Source: an uncultured Lachnobacterium sp.
Lineage (GTDB): Bacteria; Bacillota; Clostridia; Lachnospirales; Lachnospiraceae
Assembly (NCBI GenBank): GCA_900550545.1
Contig: URSS01000008.1
Span: forward strand, 1 to 64,000
Length of the DNA stretch: 64,000 nt
Reading direction: 5' to 3'
Shown: piece after piece, positions 43,416 through 52,533 of the stretch
How the letters are laid out: each line of letters opens with the position of its first letter
Position numbering within the stretch: position 1 is the stretch's first letter
The notes under the pieces: generated by a model
Databases searched by the model: none
Seen by the model: the letters and a program-made list of their open reading frames with translations, nothing else
What the model was told of the DNA's origin: nothing
Program-made: the position numbers and the translations under genes

Positions 43416-43450
43416 TTGAGTTATCAGACTACGTCGAATACGATAATCGT
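43416..43450 (+). promoter_or_regulatory. Promoter and palindrome ahead of blaI/blaR1-type genes
   Basis: TTGAGT (43416-43421), 17 bp, TACGAT (43439-43444). The palindrome ACGAT-A-ATCGT (43440-43450) covers the -10 and could be the BlaI-type operator. Confidence 0.5.
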
Positions 43451-43478
43451 GTGAGAGCGAATGAACAAGGAGAAAGTC

Positions 43479-43874
43479 ATGGCAAGAAAGAAAAGTTTAA
43501 TTAAAGATTTAAGCGCGTGCGAAACAGTTATTATGAAAGTTATCTGGGATGCGGTAGACGATATCGCCCTTCAGCAGCTGATTGTAGATCTGCGTGAGCA
43601 GTATGGCAGAGATTATGCCAGAACAACAGTTGTTACATTCTTAGGAAAGATGGCAGAGAAGGGCTTTATCAGTACTTATCGTGTCGGAAAGCATTCTTAT
43701 GTTCATGCATTAAAGGATGAGAAGACATACAAAGAGAAACTTATGAAGGATGAGACGGACTTTTGGTTCGGTGGAAGACCAGAGGATGCAATGGCAGCCA
43801 TCTGTAATTCCCGTGATATCTCAAAAGATGAGATACAGAAAATGAGACAGTTACTGGATGACATGGACGATTAA
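43479..43874 (+). CDS. BlaI/MecI-family repressor
   Basis: 131 residues from ATG 43479, 6 bp after AAGGAG; the ATG at 43461 has no site. The winged helix reads CETVIMKVIWDAVDDIALQQL and ARTTVVTFLGKMAEKGFIS. In the family the dimer represses until cleaved through its sensor peptidase, which here is encoded next with a 17-bp overlap. No beta-lactamase gene is nearby, so the target is unknown. Confidence 0.9.
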   Translation: MARKKSLIKDLSACETVIMKVIWDAVDDIALQQLIVDLREQYGRDYARTTVVTFLGKMAEKGFISTYRVGKHSYVHALKDEKTYKEKLMKDETDFWFGGRPEDAMAAICNSRDISKDEIQKMRQLLDDMDD

Positions 43875-45258
43875 TCTGATGTATCTGATTCTCTGGACAT
43901 CTTTGTCCGGAGCAATCGTGTCTGTCGTTTGGTTTGCCATCGGCAGACTACTGGAGAAAGCAGGTTTCTTGCATATAACGTATATACTGTTAAAAGTAGC
44001 GATTCTTTTCTGGGTGGTTCCGATTACGTATGGAGTGTTGTTGCTTCGGACGATGACATATGGAGACGTGCATCGTTCTATTAGTCCGGGCTTTTCCATA
44101 ACACCTACGATTCTGCAGACAGCGACCGTGTTCTGTGCTGCCTGGAGTATTGGAGCTGCGATTGGAATGGCACAGTATATTGTGCAAAGAATAAAGATCA
44201 CGAGGATGATGAAGCATGCAACGTTCTGTTCAAAGGAAGTGGAACAGCAGTTCGCACAGAGATGTGCAGCGGAAGGAAGTTATGCCAGACGTGTCCGCGT
44301 GAGACAGAGTTATCAGATTGAGATTCCAAGAGTTACCGGGATACTTCATCCGATTGTAGTCCTTCCAGTGGAAAGATATTCCGTTGAAGAACGGGATGTG
44401 GTTTTCAGACATGAACTGACACATGTTAAACATCATGATATATTGTTCCGAAATCTTACAATGCTCCTATGTATCATTCATTTCATGAATCCGTTTGCGT
44501 GGTGGCTTAACCGGCAGATGCGCAAATGGAGCGAGTATGCTTGTGATTATGAAATATGCTGTCGCAATCATAAACTGAAGAAGTATTACGATGTCATACT
44601 GAATATGGCAGAGAAAAGCATGAATGCACAGTTTTTAAGCGTACAGTTGTTAGAGAGTGAAAGTGAATTACAGGAAAGGATGAAACATGTTATGAAGTGT
44701 TATAAGAAGAAAAATAAGTTAAAATTTGTGGCAGGAATGCTGGTAGCATGTATTACATGGATCAGTGGAAGTAGTGTCTATGCTGTTTCAGCGGCCAGTG
44801 TGAGTGCTGTTGAACAGTGGAAAAACGCTACGGTAGTCGAGACAAAAGAGAATACAACACAGGAATTGGATGTCGAAGAGGCAACAGAATTGATCGAAAT
44901 GACAGAGACAAGCCGGGCAAGAAACATTCAGGCGTCTTTGGGAGAGGTTGAGGTACTTTCAGCAAAGAGTGGGTTGTACAATTTTAATTGGAATGTGAAG
45001 GCCGGTAAAGAAATATATTCTCCTTCATTTCGGGCAACTTCTTCGCAGACTATTTCGGTTACAGGAAGAACATCACCAGCTACTAAGTATTTAAAAGTTG
45101 GGATTACGGAACCGGATGGAAAACGTCGGTATATTTCTGCAAAGGGAGCATTTGATCATACTTTTAAATTAACAAAAACAGGAACTTACACCATCTATGC
45201 AGAAAATGAGAACGATATTGCTATTAATGTTGCCGGAGCTTATGAGGTTAATGACTAA
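43858..45258 (+). CDS. BlaR1/MecR1-type M56 membrane metallopeptidase
   Basis: 466 residues. Several N-terminal membrane helices are followed by the zinc motif RHELTHVKHHD and a conserved FAWWLNRQMRKWSEYACDYE segment, then another helix near 310. The last 90 or so residues (FNWNVKAGKEIYSPS to VAGAYEVND) look like a small beta-sandwich, not the penicillin-binding sensor of BlaR1. It should therefore sense something other than a beta-lactam. Start is 43858 or the in-frame ATG at 43879; neither has a clear ribosome site. Confidence 0.85.
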   Translation: MTWTINLMYLILWTSLSGAIVSVVWFAIGRLLEKAGFLHITYILLKVAILFWVVPITYGVLLLRTMTYGDVHRSISPGFSITPTILQTATVFCAAWSIGAAIGMAQYIVQRIKITRMMKHATFCSKEVEQQFAQRCAAEGSYARRVRVRQSYQIEIPRVTGILHPIVVLPVERYSVEERDVVFRHELTHVKHHDILFRNLTMLLCIIHFMNPFAWWLNRQMRKWSEYACDYEICCRNHKLKKYYDVILNMAEKSMNAQFLSVQLLESESELQERMKHVMKCYKKKNKLKFVAGMLVACITWISGSSVYAVSAASVSAVEQWKNATVVETKENTTQELDVEEATELIEMTETSRARNIQASLGEVEVLSAKSGLYNFNWNVKAGKEIYSPSFRATSSQTISVTGRTSPATKYLKVGITEPDGKRRYISAKGAFDHTFKLTKTGTYTIYAENENDIAINVAGAYEVND

Positions 45259-45291
45259 AAACAAAAATCTATAGTAGTATGGAATACCTAT

Positions 45292-45323
45292 AAAAAGAGA
45301 TGTGATTTGCATCTCTTTTTTTT
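45292..45323 (+). terminator. Terminator after the M56 peptidase gene
   Basis: AAAAAGAGATG pairs with CATCTCTTTTT, followed by TTT. Confidence 0.9.
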
Positions 45324-45431
45324 GCTTTGGGTTACAATTGGGGAGAAACAGAGCTCATTTTGAATATTGCTATAAATATAGTGAAGTATTATAATATATT
45401 CATAAATTTACAAAAGAATGGGACTAAATAT

Positions 45432-45673
45432 ATGTATAGTAATGAACGATGTCTTATATTTGATGAATCAGGTAATTTAGGCGCAGATGGAAGATATTTT
45501 GTAATATCTTGTATAGATACGATGAATGCGAAATCTTTACATAATATAATGAAAAGAAAACTTAAACAGGCAGGTGATAATTCCCTGAACTCAAAACCTT
45601 GCATGCTCACGAAATTAAGGCGAAAGATGCTTATCCATGTGTAAAATATCATATATTGAAACACAGATCATGA
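45432..45673 (+). pseudogene. DUF3800 gene remnant with frameshift
   Basis: The first frame (from 45432) gives CLIFDESGNLGADGRYFVISCI, the typical start of DUF3800. After about 45590 a different frame gives HAHEIKAKDAYPCVKYHILKHRS, the next DUF3800 block, then TGA at 45671-45673. So an early frameshift and loss of the rest (full proteins are about 200-250 residues) have destroyed the gene. It is enclosed by two terminators. Confidence 0.7.
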
Positions 45674-45686
45674 TTCAGAGCATTGA

Positions 45687-45716
45687 AGAGAGGGAAAAGA
45701 TTCCCTCTCTTTTTAT
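45687..45716 (+). terminator. Terminator after the DUF3800 remnant
   Basis: AGAGAGGGAA pairs with TTCCCTCTCT around AAGA, then TTTTATTT. Confidence 0.9.
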
Positions 45717-45791
45717 TTACCGGTTGCTTATGTCGGTAATCTAAAGTATGATATATGATATGTATATTTGAGGGAAAGGTATTTTACGATT

Positions 45792-47129
45792 ATGGAAAAA
45801 AGAGAACGGCTGGGAAGCCGGTTAGGGTTTATTATGCTTTCCGCGGGCTGTGCGATCGGCTGCGGAAATGTATGGAAGTTTCCGTGGGCGTGTGGACAGA
45901 ACGGGGGCGGAAGTTTTATGCTGATCTACATCATCTGTCTGTTGGTTCTTGGACTTCCGGCAATGGTGATGGAACTGTCCGTCGGACGTGCGGCGCAGAC
46001 AAGTCCTCTGTATATGTACCAGAAACTGTCAGTGAACGGAAAGAAATGGCGGCCACTTGGCATTGTATGTCTGATTGGAAATATTGCGTTGATCGCATTT
46101 TATTCGGTTGTTTCCGGTTGGATCATTTATTATTTTGTGAAGTTTCTGACCGGACAGAATCAGAATTTTGGATTTGAAAAAATGATTGCAGATCCATCCG
46201 TCAATGTTACCTATTTACTTGTTACGGTGATTATTGCGTTTGTGATTTTGAGCTTTAATCTGCAGGGAGGCTTGGAACGTGTCACAAAATACATGATGTC
46301 GGCGTTGATCGTATTGATACTTGTGTTGGCAATCCATAGTCTGACATTACAGGGAGCAAAAGAGGGGCTGTCCTTTTATCTGATTCCGGATTTTTCGAAA
46401 ATCACAGGTTCTGTGGTTGTGGGTGCGATGAATCAGGCGTTCTTCACCTTGTCGGTAGGTATGGGTGGCATGGCGATTTTCGGAAGCTATATTGATAAGG
46501 AGCGGTCACTGCTTGGAGAATCTGCCAACATTATTGTGCTGGATACATTTGTGGCAATTGTTGCAGGAATTATCATGTTTCCGGCATGTTATACCTATGG
46601 TCTGGAAGTGAATGCCGGACCGAGTCTGTTGTTTGACACGATGGCGAGCGTGTTTAACCATATGAATGGCGGAAGATGGTGGGGTGCGCTGTTTTTCCTG
46701 TTTATGGTGTTTGCAGCGCTGTCTACGGTACTTGGCGTATGTGAAAATATTCTGGCGATGATTCGGGAACTTACCGGATGGTCGCGTCCTGTCGGATGTC
46801 TGGTGTGTGGGATTGGTTCGCTTTTGATTGCACTGACGACGGCATTGGGATATAGTGTAGTGCATTTTCAGCCGTTTTCGGAAGGAACCACGTGGTTGGA
46901 TTTCTGGGACTTTATCGTATCTACGAATGTTTTGCCTTTGGGATCACTGGCGTTGGCACTGTTCTGCTGTAATCGGTTTGGCTGGGGCTGGGACAATTTT
47001 ATAAAAGAAGCAAATGCCGGAAAAGGCTGGAAAGTTCAGGCGTGGATGAAACCGGTGTTTCGGTATTTTGTTCCCGCGGTGATTTTGTTCATTTATGTGT
47101 ACGGAATGGTTACATTTAAGTGGAAATAA
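45792..47129 (+). CDS. Neurotransmitter:sodium symporter (NSS) family transporter
   Basis: 445 residues from ATG 45792; GAGGGAAAGG lies 12 bp upstream. It shows the NSS signature GCGNVWKFPWACGQNGGGSF in helix 1 (split by one residue from GCAI), then about 11 membrane segments. Bacterial members (LeuT, MhsT, TnaT) carry amino acids with Na+. Substrate here is unknown. An upstream TTG at 45768 is a less likely start. Confidence 0.9.
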   Translation: MEKRERLGSRLGFIMLSAGCAIGCGNVWKFPWACGQNGGGSFMLIYIICLLVLGLPAMVMELSVGRAAQTSPLYMYQKLSVNGKKWRPLGIVCLIGNIALIAFYSVVSGWIIYYFVKFLTGQNQNFGFEKMIADPSVNVTYLLVTVIIAFVILSFNLQGGLERVTKYMMSALIVLILVLAIHSLTLQGAKEGLSFYLIPDFSKITGSVVVGAMNQAFFTLSVGMGGMAIFGSYIDKERSLLGESANIIVLDTFVAIVAGIIMFPACYTYGLEVNAGPSLLFDTMASVFNHMNGGRWWGALFFLFMVFAALSTVLGVCENILAMIRELTGWSRPVGCLVCGIGSLLIALTTALGYSVVHFQPFSEGTTWLDFWDFIVSTNVLPLGSLALALFCCNRFGWGWDNFIKEANAGKGWKVQAWMKPVFRYFVPAVILFIYVYGMVTFKWK

Positions 47130-47241
47130 TAGATAGACAGATAATTGAAATTCGTTTATAATTATTCCTGTTGAATAGAAGCAATTTATGTGGTACTTAT
47201 TTTGGTGAATAAGTATGAGCAGAGTGAGAACGGAGGACAAA

Positions 47242-47847
47242 ATGGAGATTGTTTGTTTAGATTTGGAAGGTGTACTGGTACCAGAGATTTGGATTGCATT
47301 TGCAGAAGAGACCGGAATCCCGGAATTGAAGCGCACTACAAGAGACGAACCGGATTATGATAAGCTGATGAATTACCGCATCGGTATCTTGAAGGAGCAT
47401 GGTCTTGGATTAAAAGAGATTCAGGATACCATTGCAAAGATTGATCCGATTCCTGGAGCAAAAGAGTTCCTGGATGAGCTGCGTGCAATGACACAGGTAA
47501 TTATTATCAGTGATACATTTTCACAGTTTGCAGGCCCACTTATGAAGAAACTTGGTTATCCAACTATTTTTTGTAATTCTCTTGAAGTTGCAGACAATGG
47601 TGAGATTACAGGATTTAAGATGCGTTGCGAGAAGTCAAAATACACAACCGTAAAAGCATTACAGTCAATCGGATATGATACGATCGCCAGCGGTGACAGT
47701 CACAATGATCTTGGTATGATTCAGGCAAGTAAGGCAGGATTTTTATTTAAGAGTACGGATGAGATTAAGGCAGAATATCCGGATATTCCAGCATATGAGA
47801 CTTATGATGAACTTCTCGGGGCAATTAAGAAAGTAATTGGAAAGTAA
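47242..47847 (+). CDS. thrH: ThrH-type phosphoserine phosphatase / homoserine phosphotransferase
   Basis: 201 residues from ATG 47242, 6 bp after GGAGG. HAD motif I is CLDLEGVLVPEIW, matching ThrH, with the second aspartate replaced by Glu; motif II is IIISDTFSQF and motif III ASGDSHNDLGM. ThrH can dephosphorylate phosphoserine and move the phosphate to homoserine. Serine and homoserine are precursors for the sulfur amino acids made elsewhere in the window. Confidence 0.9.
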   Translation: MEIVCLDLEGVLVPEIWIAFAEETGIPELKRTTRDEPDYDKLMNYRIGILKEHGLGLKEIQDTIAKIDPIPGAKEFLDELRAMTQVIIISDTFSQFAGPLMKKLGYPTIFCNSLEVADNGEITGFKMRCEKSKYTTVKALQSIGYDTIASGDSHNDLGMIQASKAGFLFKSTDEIKAEYPDIPAYETYDELLGAIKKVIGK

Positions 47848-47856
47848 AATATGGAA

Positions 47857-47888
47857 TAAAAGCTCCCTGAAAAAAGGGGGCTTTTTTA
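47857..47888 (+). terminator. Terminator after thrH
   Basis: AAAAGCTCCCT pairs with AGGGGGCTTTT, followed by a T-run. Confidence 0.85.
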
Positions 47889-47995
47889 CTGTATATTTAA
47901 TGAAAACAGTTGACTATCCATATCATACACAATATCATGGAACTGTGAAATGATAAAGAAATTGTGAATTTTGAAAGAAAGAAGGACATGGCGAC

Positions 47996-48739
47996 ATGTA
48001 TAAAGAGGAATTGTTAACAGTGGAAAGTTATCGCTCAAAAGAGGAGCATGTAGCACTTATTATGAAAATAATTGCAGTAGCAGCTTCTGTATACGGAATG
48101 TGTCGTTCATTTTCAGGGTGGATGTTTTTTACCTATTTTACGAATCTGTCAAATATTTTTGTGGATATCGTGTTGCTTGTATTTGCCGGTTTTAATTGGA
48201 GGAGCATTCGGAAAAACGGGAAATGTCCGCCGGTTGCAAACGGCTGGTATATTGTAAAGTTTATGGCAACAATCAGTATTACCCTTACGTTTTTGATCTA
48301 TCTGCTGGTGCTTGCTCCGACAGATCCGCGCGGCTTTATTGGTGCATATATGGGAAACGGATGGGGAAGCCTGTGTGTGCATTTTGTGTGCCCGGTTTTG
48401 GCAATACTCGATTTCTGCCTGTTTGATTATCCGTACAGATCCGGAAAATTGCATGTATTTTTTGCCATTGTGCCACCTTTGTGTTATGTGGGCGGAATCG
48501 TAGCATTAGCATATATGGGAGTGCGATGGAACGGAACAATGTATGCACCATATAATTTTTTGAATTTTGGTGCAAAAACAGGATGGTTTGGATTTGATTT
48601 GGGTCAGATTGGAAAAGAAACGCTTGGAATTGGTGTGGCTTATATGATTGCGGTGCTGGTTATCATTTTTATAGGAATTGGTATGGCATATCTTGCAATT
48701 AAAAATGTAAGGCGTAACAAAAAAACAGAGGGGAACTAA
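47996..48739 (+). CDS. Integral membrane protein (Pr6Pr/AIG1-like)
   Basis: 247 residues with about six membrane helices. FTYFTNLSNIFVD and the HFVCPVLAILDFCLFDYPY region resemble the Pr6Pr family of bacterial membrane proteins, whose function is unknown. It lies 12 bp before the carboxypeptidase gene and probably shares its transcript. Confidence 0.6.
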   Translation: MYKEELLTVESYRSKEEHVALIMKIIAVAASVYGMCRSFSGWMFFTYFTNLSNIFVDIVLLVFAGFNWRSIRKNGKCPPVANGWYIVKFMATISITLTFLIYLLVLAPTDPRGFIGAYMGNGWGSLCVHFVCPVLAILDFCLFDYPYRSGKLHVFFAIVPPLCYVGGIVALAYMGVRWNGTMYAPYNFLNFGAKTGWFGFDLGQIGKETLGIGVAYMIAVLVIIFIGIGMAYLAIKNVRRNKKTEGN

Positions 48740-48751
48740 GAGGGAAAAAGA

Positions 48752-49879
48752 ATGCTTGATGAGAGAGATGATATTGAGGTATACGATGCTTCCGAGGAGG
48801 AGAACGAACGGGAAGCACAGCGCCATCAGATGAGAAAAGAGAGAGCGCAGAAGATGCGGTTGGAAAAACAGCGCAGTATAAAACGTCAGCGCTACATTTT
48901 ATTGGGAGCAGGTCTTGCAGTTCTGCTTGTCGTGTTGATCGTGCTGCTTGTAAAGAATACTAATAAAAAGGATCCGAAAGATATCTCTGCAAATGCGGTA
49001 TCACAGCAGACAGAAATGCAGACGGATACGGCAACACAGGAGACGCAGACGGAGGAACCATGGAGCTATGAGGCACACAAAACTGACAAAACAGAAAAGT
49101 TTCCGGAAAGTGTGGTAAGCAGCAGGGGAATTCTGATAGATGTGGATTCCGGAGAGATTCTTGCAGCAAAAGGCGCGAACAAGCGCATTGTTCCAGCTTC
49201 CATGACGAAAATTCTTACGGTACTGGTGGCATCGGAACACATTACACCGGAACAGCTGGATGACAAAGTAGAAATTACCATTGATATTACCGATTACAGT
49301 TATCGTAACGATTGCAGTAATACCGGTTATGAAGTCGGGGAAAAAGTTACAGTAAGAGATTTGTTTTACGGAACGATTTTACCTTCCGGTGCGGATTCGG
49401 CAGTGGCACTTGCCACATATGTTGCAGGATCACATGAAAAGTTTGTAGACATGATGAATGAAAAACTCGAAGAGATGGGGCTGTCAGAGACAACGCATTT
49501 CACGAATTGTGTTGGATTGTATGATGAAGATCATTATAGTACGCCATACGATATGGCGATGATCATCAAGGCCGCGACAGATGATGAGTGGGTTCGGGAA
49601 GTAATGTCAACCCATACTTATACAACGAGTAAAACAAAGCAGCATAAGGATGGTCTTACGGTATCGAACTGGTTCCTGCGCCGTATCGAAGATAAAGATA
49701 CACATGGGGAAGTATTATGTGCAAAGACAGGATTTGTAGCGCAGTCGGGAAGTTGCGCGGCAAGCCTTGCAGCGGACAAGAATGGAAAAGAATATATCTG
49801 TGTAACTGCGGGATCGACAAGCAGCTGGAGATGTATTTACGATCATGTGGAACTGTATCAGAAATATCTGCCGGAATAG
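48752..49879 (+). CDS. D-alanyl-D-alanine carboxypeptidase (S11, DacA-like)
   Basis: 375 residues. A charged cytoplasmic N terminus of about 45 residues is followed by one membrane helix (YILLGAGLAVLLVVLIVLLV) and a Thr/Gln-rich linker. The penicillin-binding domain has SMTK (nucleophile Ser), SGADSAVALA in place of the usual SGN/SGD, and KTG in CAKTGFV. It would trim the terminal D-Ala of peptidoglycan pentapeptides outside the membrane. The C-terminal PBP5 domain is absent. Confidence 0.88.
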   Translation: MLDERDDIEVYDASEEENEREAQRHQMRKERAQKMRLEKQRSIKRQRYILLGAGLAVLLVVLIVLLVKNTNKKDPKDISANAVSQQTEMQTDTATQETQTEEPWSYEAHKTDKTEKFPESVVSSRGILIDVDSGEILAAKGANKRIVPASMTKILTVLVASEHITPEQLDDKVEITIDITDYSYRNDCSNTGYEVGEKVTVRDLFYGTILPSGADSAVALATYVAGSHEKFVDMMNEKLEEMGLSETTHFTNCVGLYDEDHYSTPYDMAMIIKAATDDEWVREVMSTHTYTTSKTKQHKDGLTVSNWFLRRIEDKDTHGEVLCAKTGFVAQSGSCAASLAADKNGKEYICVTAGSTSSWRCIYDHVELYQKYLPE

Positions 49880-49904
49880 AGGGCAAAATAGAGGATGACA
49901 AAAC

Positions 49905-51413
49905 ATGCGGCCAGTAAATTTATATCTGCTCACAAGAAATCAGAATAAAAATATATACACGCCATTTGAAAATATTTTGTCCGCAAGGCATGAGCGGGTA
50001 CCGGTTAAGGAACACGAATTTCAAAGTCTGCGGCATCTGGTAGATATTTTATGGCAGCAGGGCGTGACGATTCTGGAGATGGATGGCTTTTTTTATTCGT
50101 ATACGATCCGGCAGATCGGAAAAGAATTTGATCTTTTAAAAGTATGTGTGAACCGCAAAGTATTAAATATTGAACTGAAAAGTCTGGCGGTTTCCGAGGA
50201 GAAAATCGAGCGGCAGCTTCAAAAGAACCGCTATTATCTTGGAACGCTGGCATCGCAACTGGAACTGTATACATATGTGGAGGAGACAGGGAAACTCTAT
50301 ACGCTCAAAGAAGAATCTTTGTGTGAGACATCTTTTGCGGATCTGACGGTGGCAATAAAAAGTTTTCAGATTTATGAGGATGGCAATCTGGATCAGCTTC
50401 TGCAGGCAAAGAATTATCTGATCTCTCCGCTGAATATGCCGGAGGAATTTCTGGAAAACCGATATTTCCTGACGCAGCAGCAGGAGATGATAAAGAAAAC
50501 CATCTGTGATGAGATGGGTAGAAATCCGCTGCAGAATCCACAGAAAGAGGATGCGGACAGAGGACAATTCTGGGGAATCACTGGTATTGCGGGAACGGGA
50601 AAGACACTGTTGATATATGATCTTGCCAAGGAGATGGCACAGACTGGCAGGGTATGCCTGATTCATTGTGGGATGCTCAGCGAAGGGCATAAGCTTCTTG
50701 ACAGCATGATGCAGAATGTGGACATCATCAGTGTGTCGGAACTTTTGGCATGCGATGTAAGTACATATGCTTTTTTACTCATCGATGAGGCACAGCGCAT
50801 GCCGGAAAAAGCGTTGGATTTTATCCGCAAAAATGCAGAGATAGCGGGGAGAGTATGTGTTTTTTCCTATGATTATTTTCAAATCTTATCCAAAACAGAG
50901 CAGCGGCGGAATATCCCTGCACAGCTGGCAGATCTGCCCGGTTTTCAGGAACTGAAACTGTCCGGACGCATTCGCAGCAACCAGGAAATGAATTCTTTTA
51001 TCCAGACATTGCTCGATCTTAAGAACCGTCAGCAGGGGGAGCGTTTTACTTATGAAAATGTGGATGTTCTCTATGCAGCAAATACATTAGAGGCAGAAAG
51101 AATCATCCGCTTTTATCAAAAGGAACGGGGCTATACATTTATTGAATATGATGAAACCCTCGCGGATTGTCCGGGGGACATCAATGTGTTAGAGGCAGCA
51201 GGAATGGAGTTTGACAATGTCATAATTACTTTGACTAGTCACTTCAGATATAATGAGGATGGGGTGTTACAGGGGAATGCACATCCGAATCCCGATTACA
51301 GTTATTACCGTTTGCTGTTTCAAAGTGTTTCACGTACAAGGGAACGATTGTGCATTGTGGTAATTGGGGATGAAAACCTGTTCGCAAAGGTACTTTCCAT
51401 ACAGCAATATTAA
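49905..51413 (+). CDS. DUF2075 P-loop ATPase / superfamily I helicase-like
   Basis: 502 residues. The N-terminal 200 residues are a non-conserved module. Walker A is GITGIAGTGKTLLIYDLA, Walker B LLIDEAQRMP, and the helicase-like motifs LSGRIRSN and the C-terminal SRTRERLCIVVIGDE match DUF2075. These proteins are helicase-like, and cellular roles are mostly unknown. A weak GAGGATGA site lies upstream. Confidence 0.8.
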   Translation: MRPVNLYLLTRNQNKNIYTPFENILSARHERVPVKEHEFQSLRHLVDILWQQGVTILEMDGFFYSYTIRQIGKEFDLLKVCVNRKVLNIELKSLAVSEEKIERQLQKNRYYLGTLASQLELYTYVEETGKLYTLKEESLCETSFADLTVAIKSFQIYEDGNLDQLLQAKNYLISPLNMPEEFLENRYFLTQQQEMIKKTICDEMGRNPLQNPQKEDADRGQFWGITGIAGTGKTLLIYDLAKEMAQTGRVCLIHCGMLSEGHKLLDSMMQNVDIISVSELLACDVSTYAFLLIDEAQRMPEKALDFIRKNAEIAGRVCVFSYDYFQILSKTEQRRNIPAQLADLPGFQELKLSGRIRSNQEMNSFIQTLLDLKNRQQGERFTYENVDVLYAANTLEAERIIRFYQKERGYTFIEYDETLADCPGDINVLEAAGMEFDNVIITLTSHFRYNEDGVLQGNAHPNPDYSYYRLLFQSVSRTRERLCIVVIGDENLFAKVLSIQQY

Positions 51414-51440
51414 AAAATTGTATTTGTACAAATACATAAA

Positions 51441-51469
51441 TTGTAAAAAGAATCATATTATGGTATAGT
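51441..51469 (+). promoter_or_regulatory. Promoter of the pantothenate operon
   Basis: TTGTAA (51441-51446), 17-bp spacer, extended -10 TGGTATAGT (hexamer 51464-51469). The leader of about 165 nt holds two pan-type stems. Confidence 0.75.
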
Positions 51470-51470
51470 T

Positions 51471-51543
51471 TCATCCGAACGGTATTCTGGGCGTTGCACA
51501 CAAAGCTTTGTGGCATCAGCCAGACAGAAACTGTATCGGATGA
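51471..51543 (+). ncRNA. pan-type RNA motif, copy 1
   Basis: Outer helix 51471-51478/51536-51543 (8 bp), bulged A51535 on the 3' strand, 5-bp helix 51479-51483/51530-51534 (one G-U), bulged A51484 on the 5' strand, then 51485-51489/51525-51529 and an apical hairpin. Two bulged adenines on a simple stem upstream of panBCD are the defining traits of the pan motif. Confidence 0.8.
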
Positions 51544-51567
51544 ACAATGTTGTCACTTTGGATGTGA

Positions 51568-51603
51568 TTTTTCGCAGACACTCTAAGGAGGTCTGACGGA
51601 AGA
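51568..51603 (+). ncRNA. pan-type RNA motif, copy 2
   Basis: Same layout as copy 1: outer helix 51568-51574/51597-51603, bulged A51596, 5-bp helix 51575-51579/51591-51595, bulged A51580, 3-bp helix 51581-51583/51588-51590 and a TAAG loop. pan RNAs are known to occur in tandem. Confidence 0.8.
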
Positions 51604-51638
51604 GCCGTAAGGTATTACATAGTAAAGAAGGTGGTAGC

Positions 51639-52529
51639 ATGCAAATAGGAATCATAGGCGCGGGGCGTGTGGGCTGTTCCATGGGAAAGTATCTTGTGGG
51701 ACATGGTGCAGACGTTCTCGGATATTATGATACGAATGATCGAGCGGCAGAAGAAGCCGCACAATTCACAGGGACAGAGCGTTATGATATGCTGGCGGAA
51801 CTTGTATCGGCCAGCAAACTGATATTTATCACGACACCGGATGGAATCATCTTAAGCGTGTGGAAACAAATCAGACATCTGCCTCTTGCGCAGAAGATAA
51901 TATGTCATTGTAGTGGCGCATTATCATCAGATTCATTTTCTGGAATTGAAGATACGCATGCAGCGTGTCTGTCTATTCATCCAATGTTACCGTTCAGTAA
52001 CAGATTTTCATCTTATGAACAATTGGAAAAAGCGTTTTTTACCGTGGAAGGGGATTCTTCGGCGATACAGGTCGTGTCGGCAATGTTTGAAGGATTCGGA
52101 AACCGGGTATGCAGCATTCGTGCGGAGGATAAGCCCCGTTATCATGCAGCCGCGAGCATTTTGAGCAATCAGGTTGTTGCAGTATTGAATTGCGGATATG
52201 CGTTGCTTGAACAATGTGGATTTTCCAGAGAGGAAGCCATTGCGGCGACAGCGACGCTGGTACGGCAGAACGTAAACAATGTGATCGAAAACGGATGTGT
52301 GGATGCCTTGACTGGACCAATCGAGCGATGCGATCTTGGCACGGTGGAAAAACATCTTGCGTGTCTGGGAGAGGAAGATGCACAGATGTACCGTATTCTT
52401 GGGACAAAGCTTGTGGCAATCGCAGAGAAAAAAAATCCCGGGGTAGATTATGGAAAAATGCGGGCGTTGTTCCAATCAATCGGATGCAAAAACGAAGAAG
52501 ATGAAAAAGCAGGCGAAGGAGGCTTATAA
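51639..52529 (+). CDS. Rossmann/DUF2520 oxidoreductase (ketopantoate reductase-like)
   Basis: 296 residues. The N-terminal NAD(P) motif is IGIIGAGRVGCSMGKYL, then the Rossmann-like half with FITTPDG, and the DUF2520 helical half (HPMLPFS, YHAAASILSNQVVAVLN, LTGPIERCDLGTVEKHL). It is the first gene of a panB-panC-panD operon that otherwise lacks a ketopantoate reductase, so it probably does that step in place of PanE. That role is inferred from context. AAGAAGGTGG precedes the ATG. Confidence 0.8.
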   Translation: MQIGIIGAGRVGCSMGKYLVGHGADVLGYYDTNDRAAEEAAQFTGTERYDMLAELVSASKLIFITTPDGIILSVWKQIRHLPLAQKIICHCSGALSSDSFSGIEDTHAACLSIHPMLPFSNRFSSYEQLEKAFFTVEGDSSAIQVVSAMFEGFGNRVCSIRAEDKPRYHAAASILSNQVVAVLNCGYALLEQCGFSREEAIAATATLVRQNVNNVIENGCVDALTGPIERCDLGTVEKHLACLGEEDAQMYRILGTKLVAIAEKKNPGVDYGKMRALFQSIGCKNEEDEKAGEGGL

Positions 52530-52533
52530 AATT

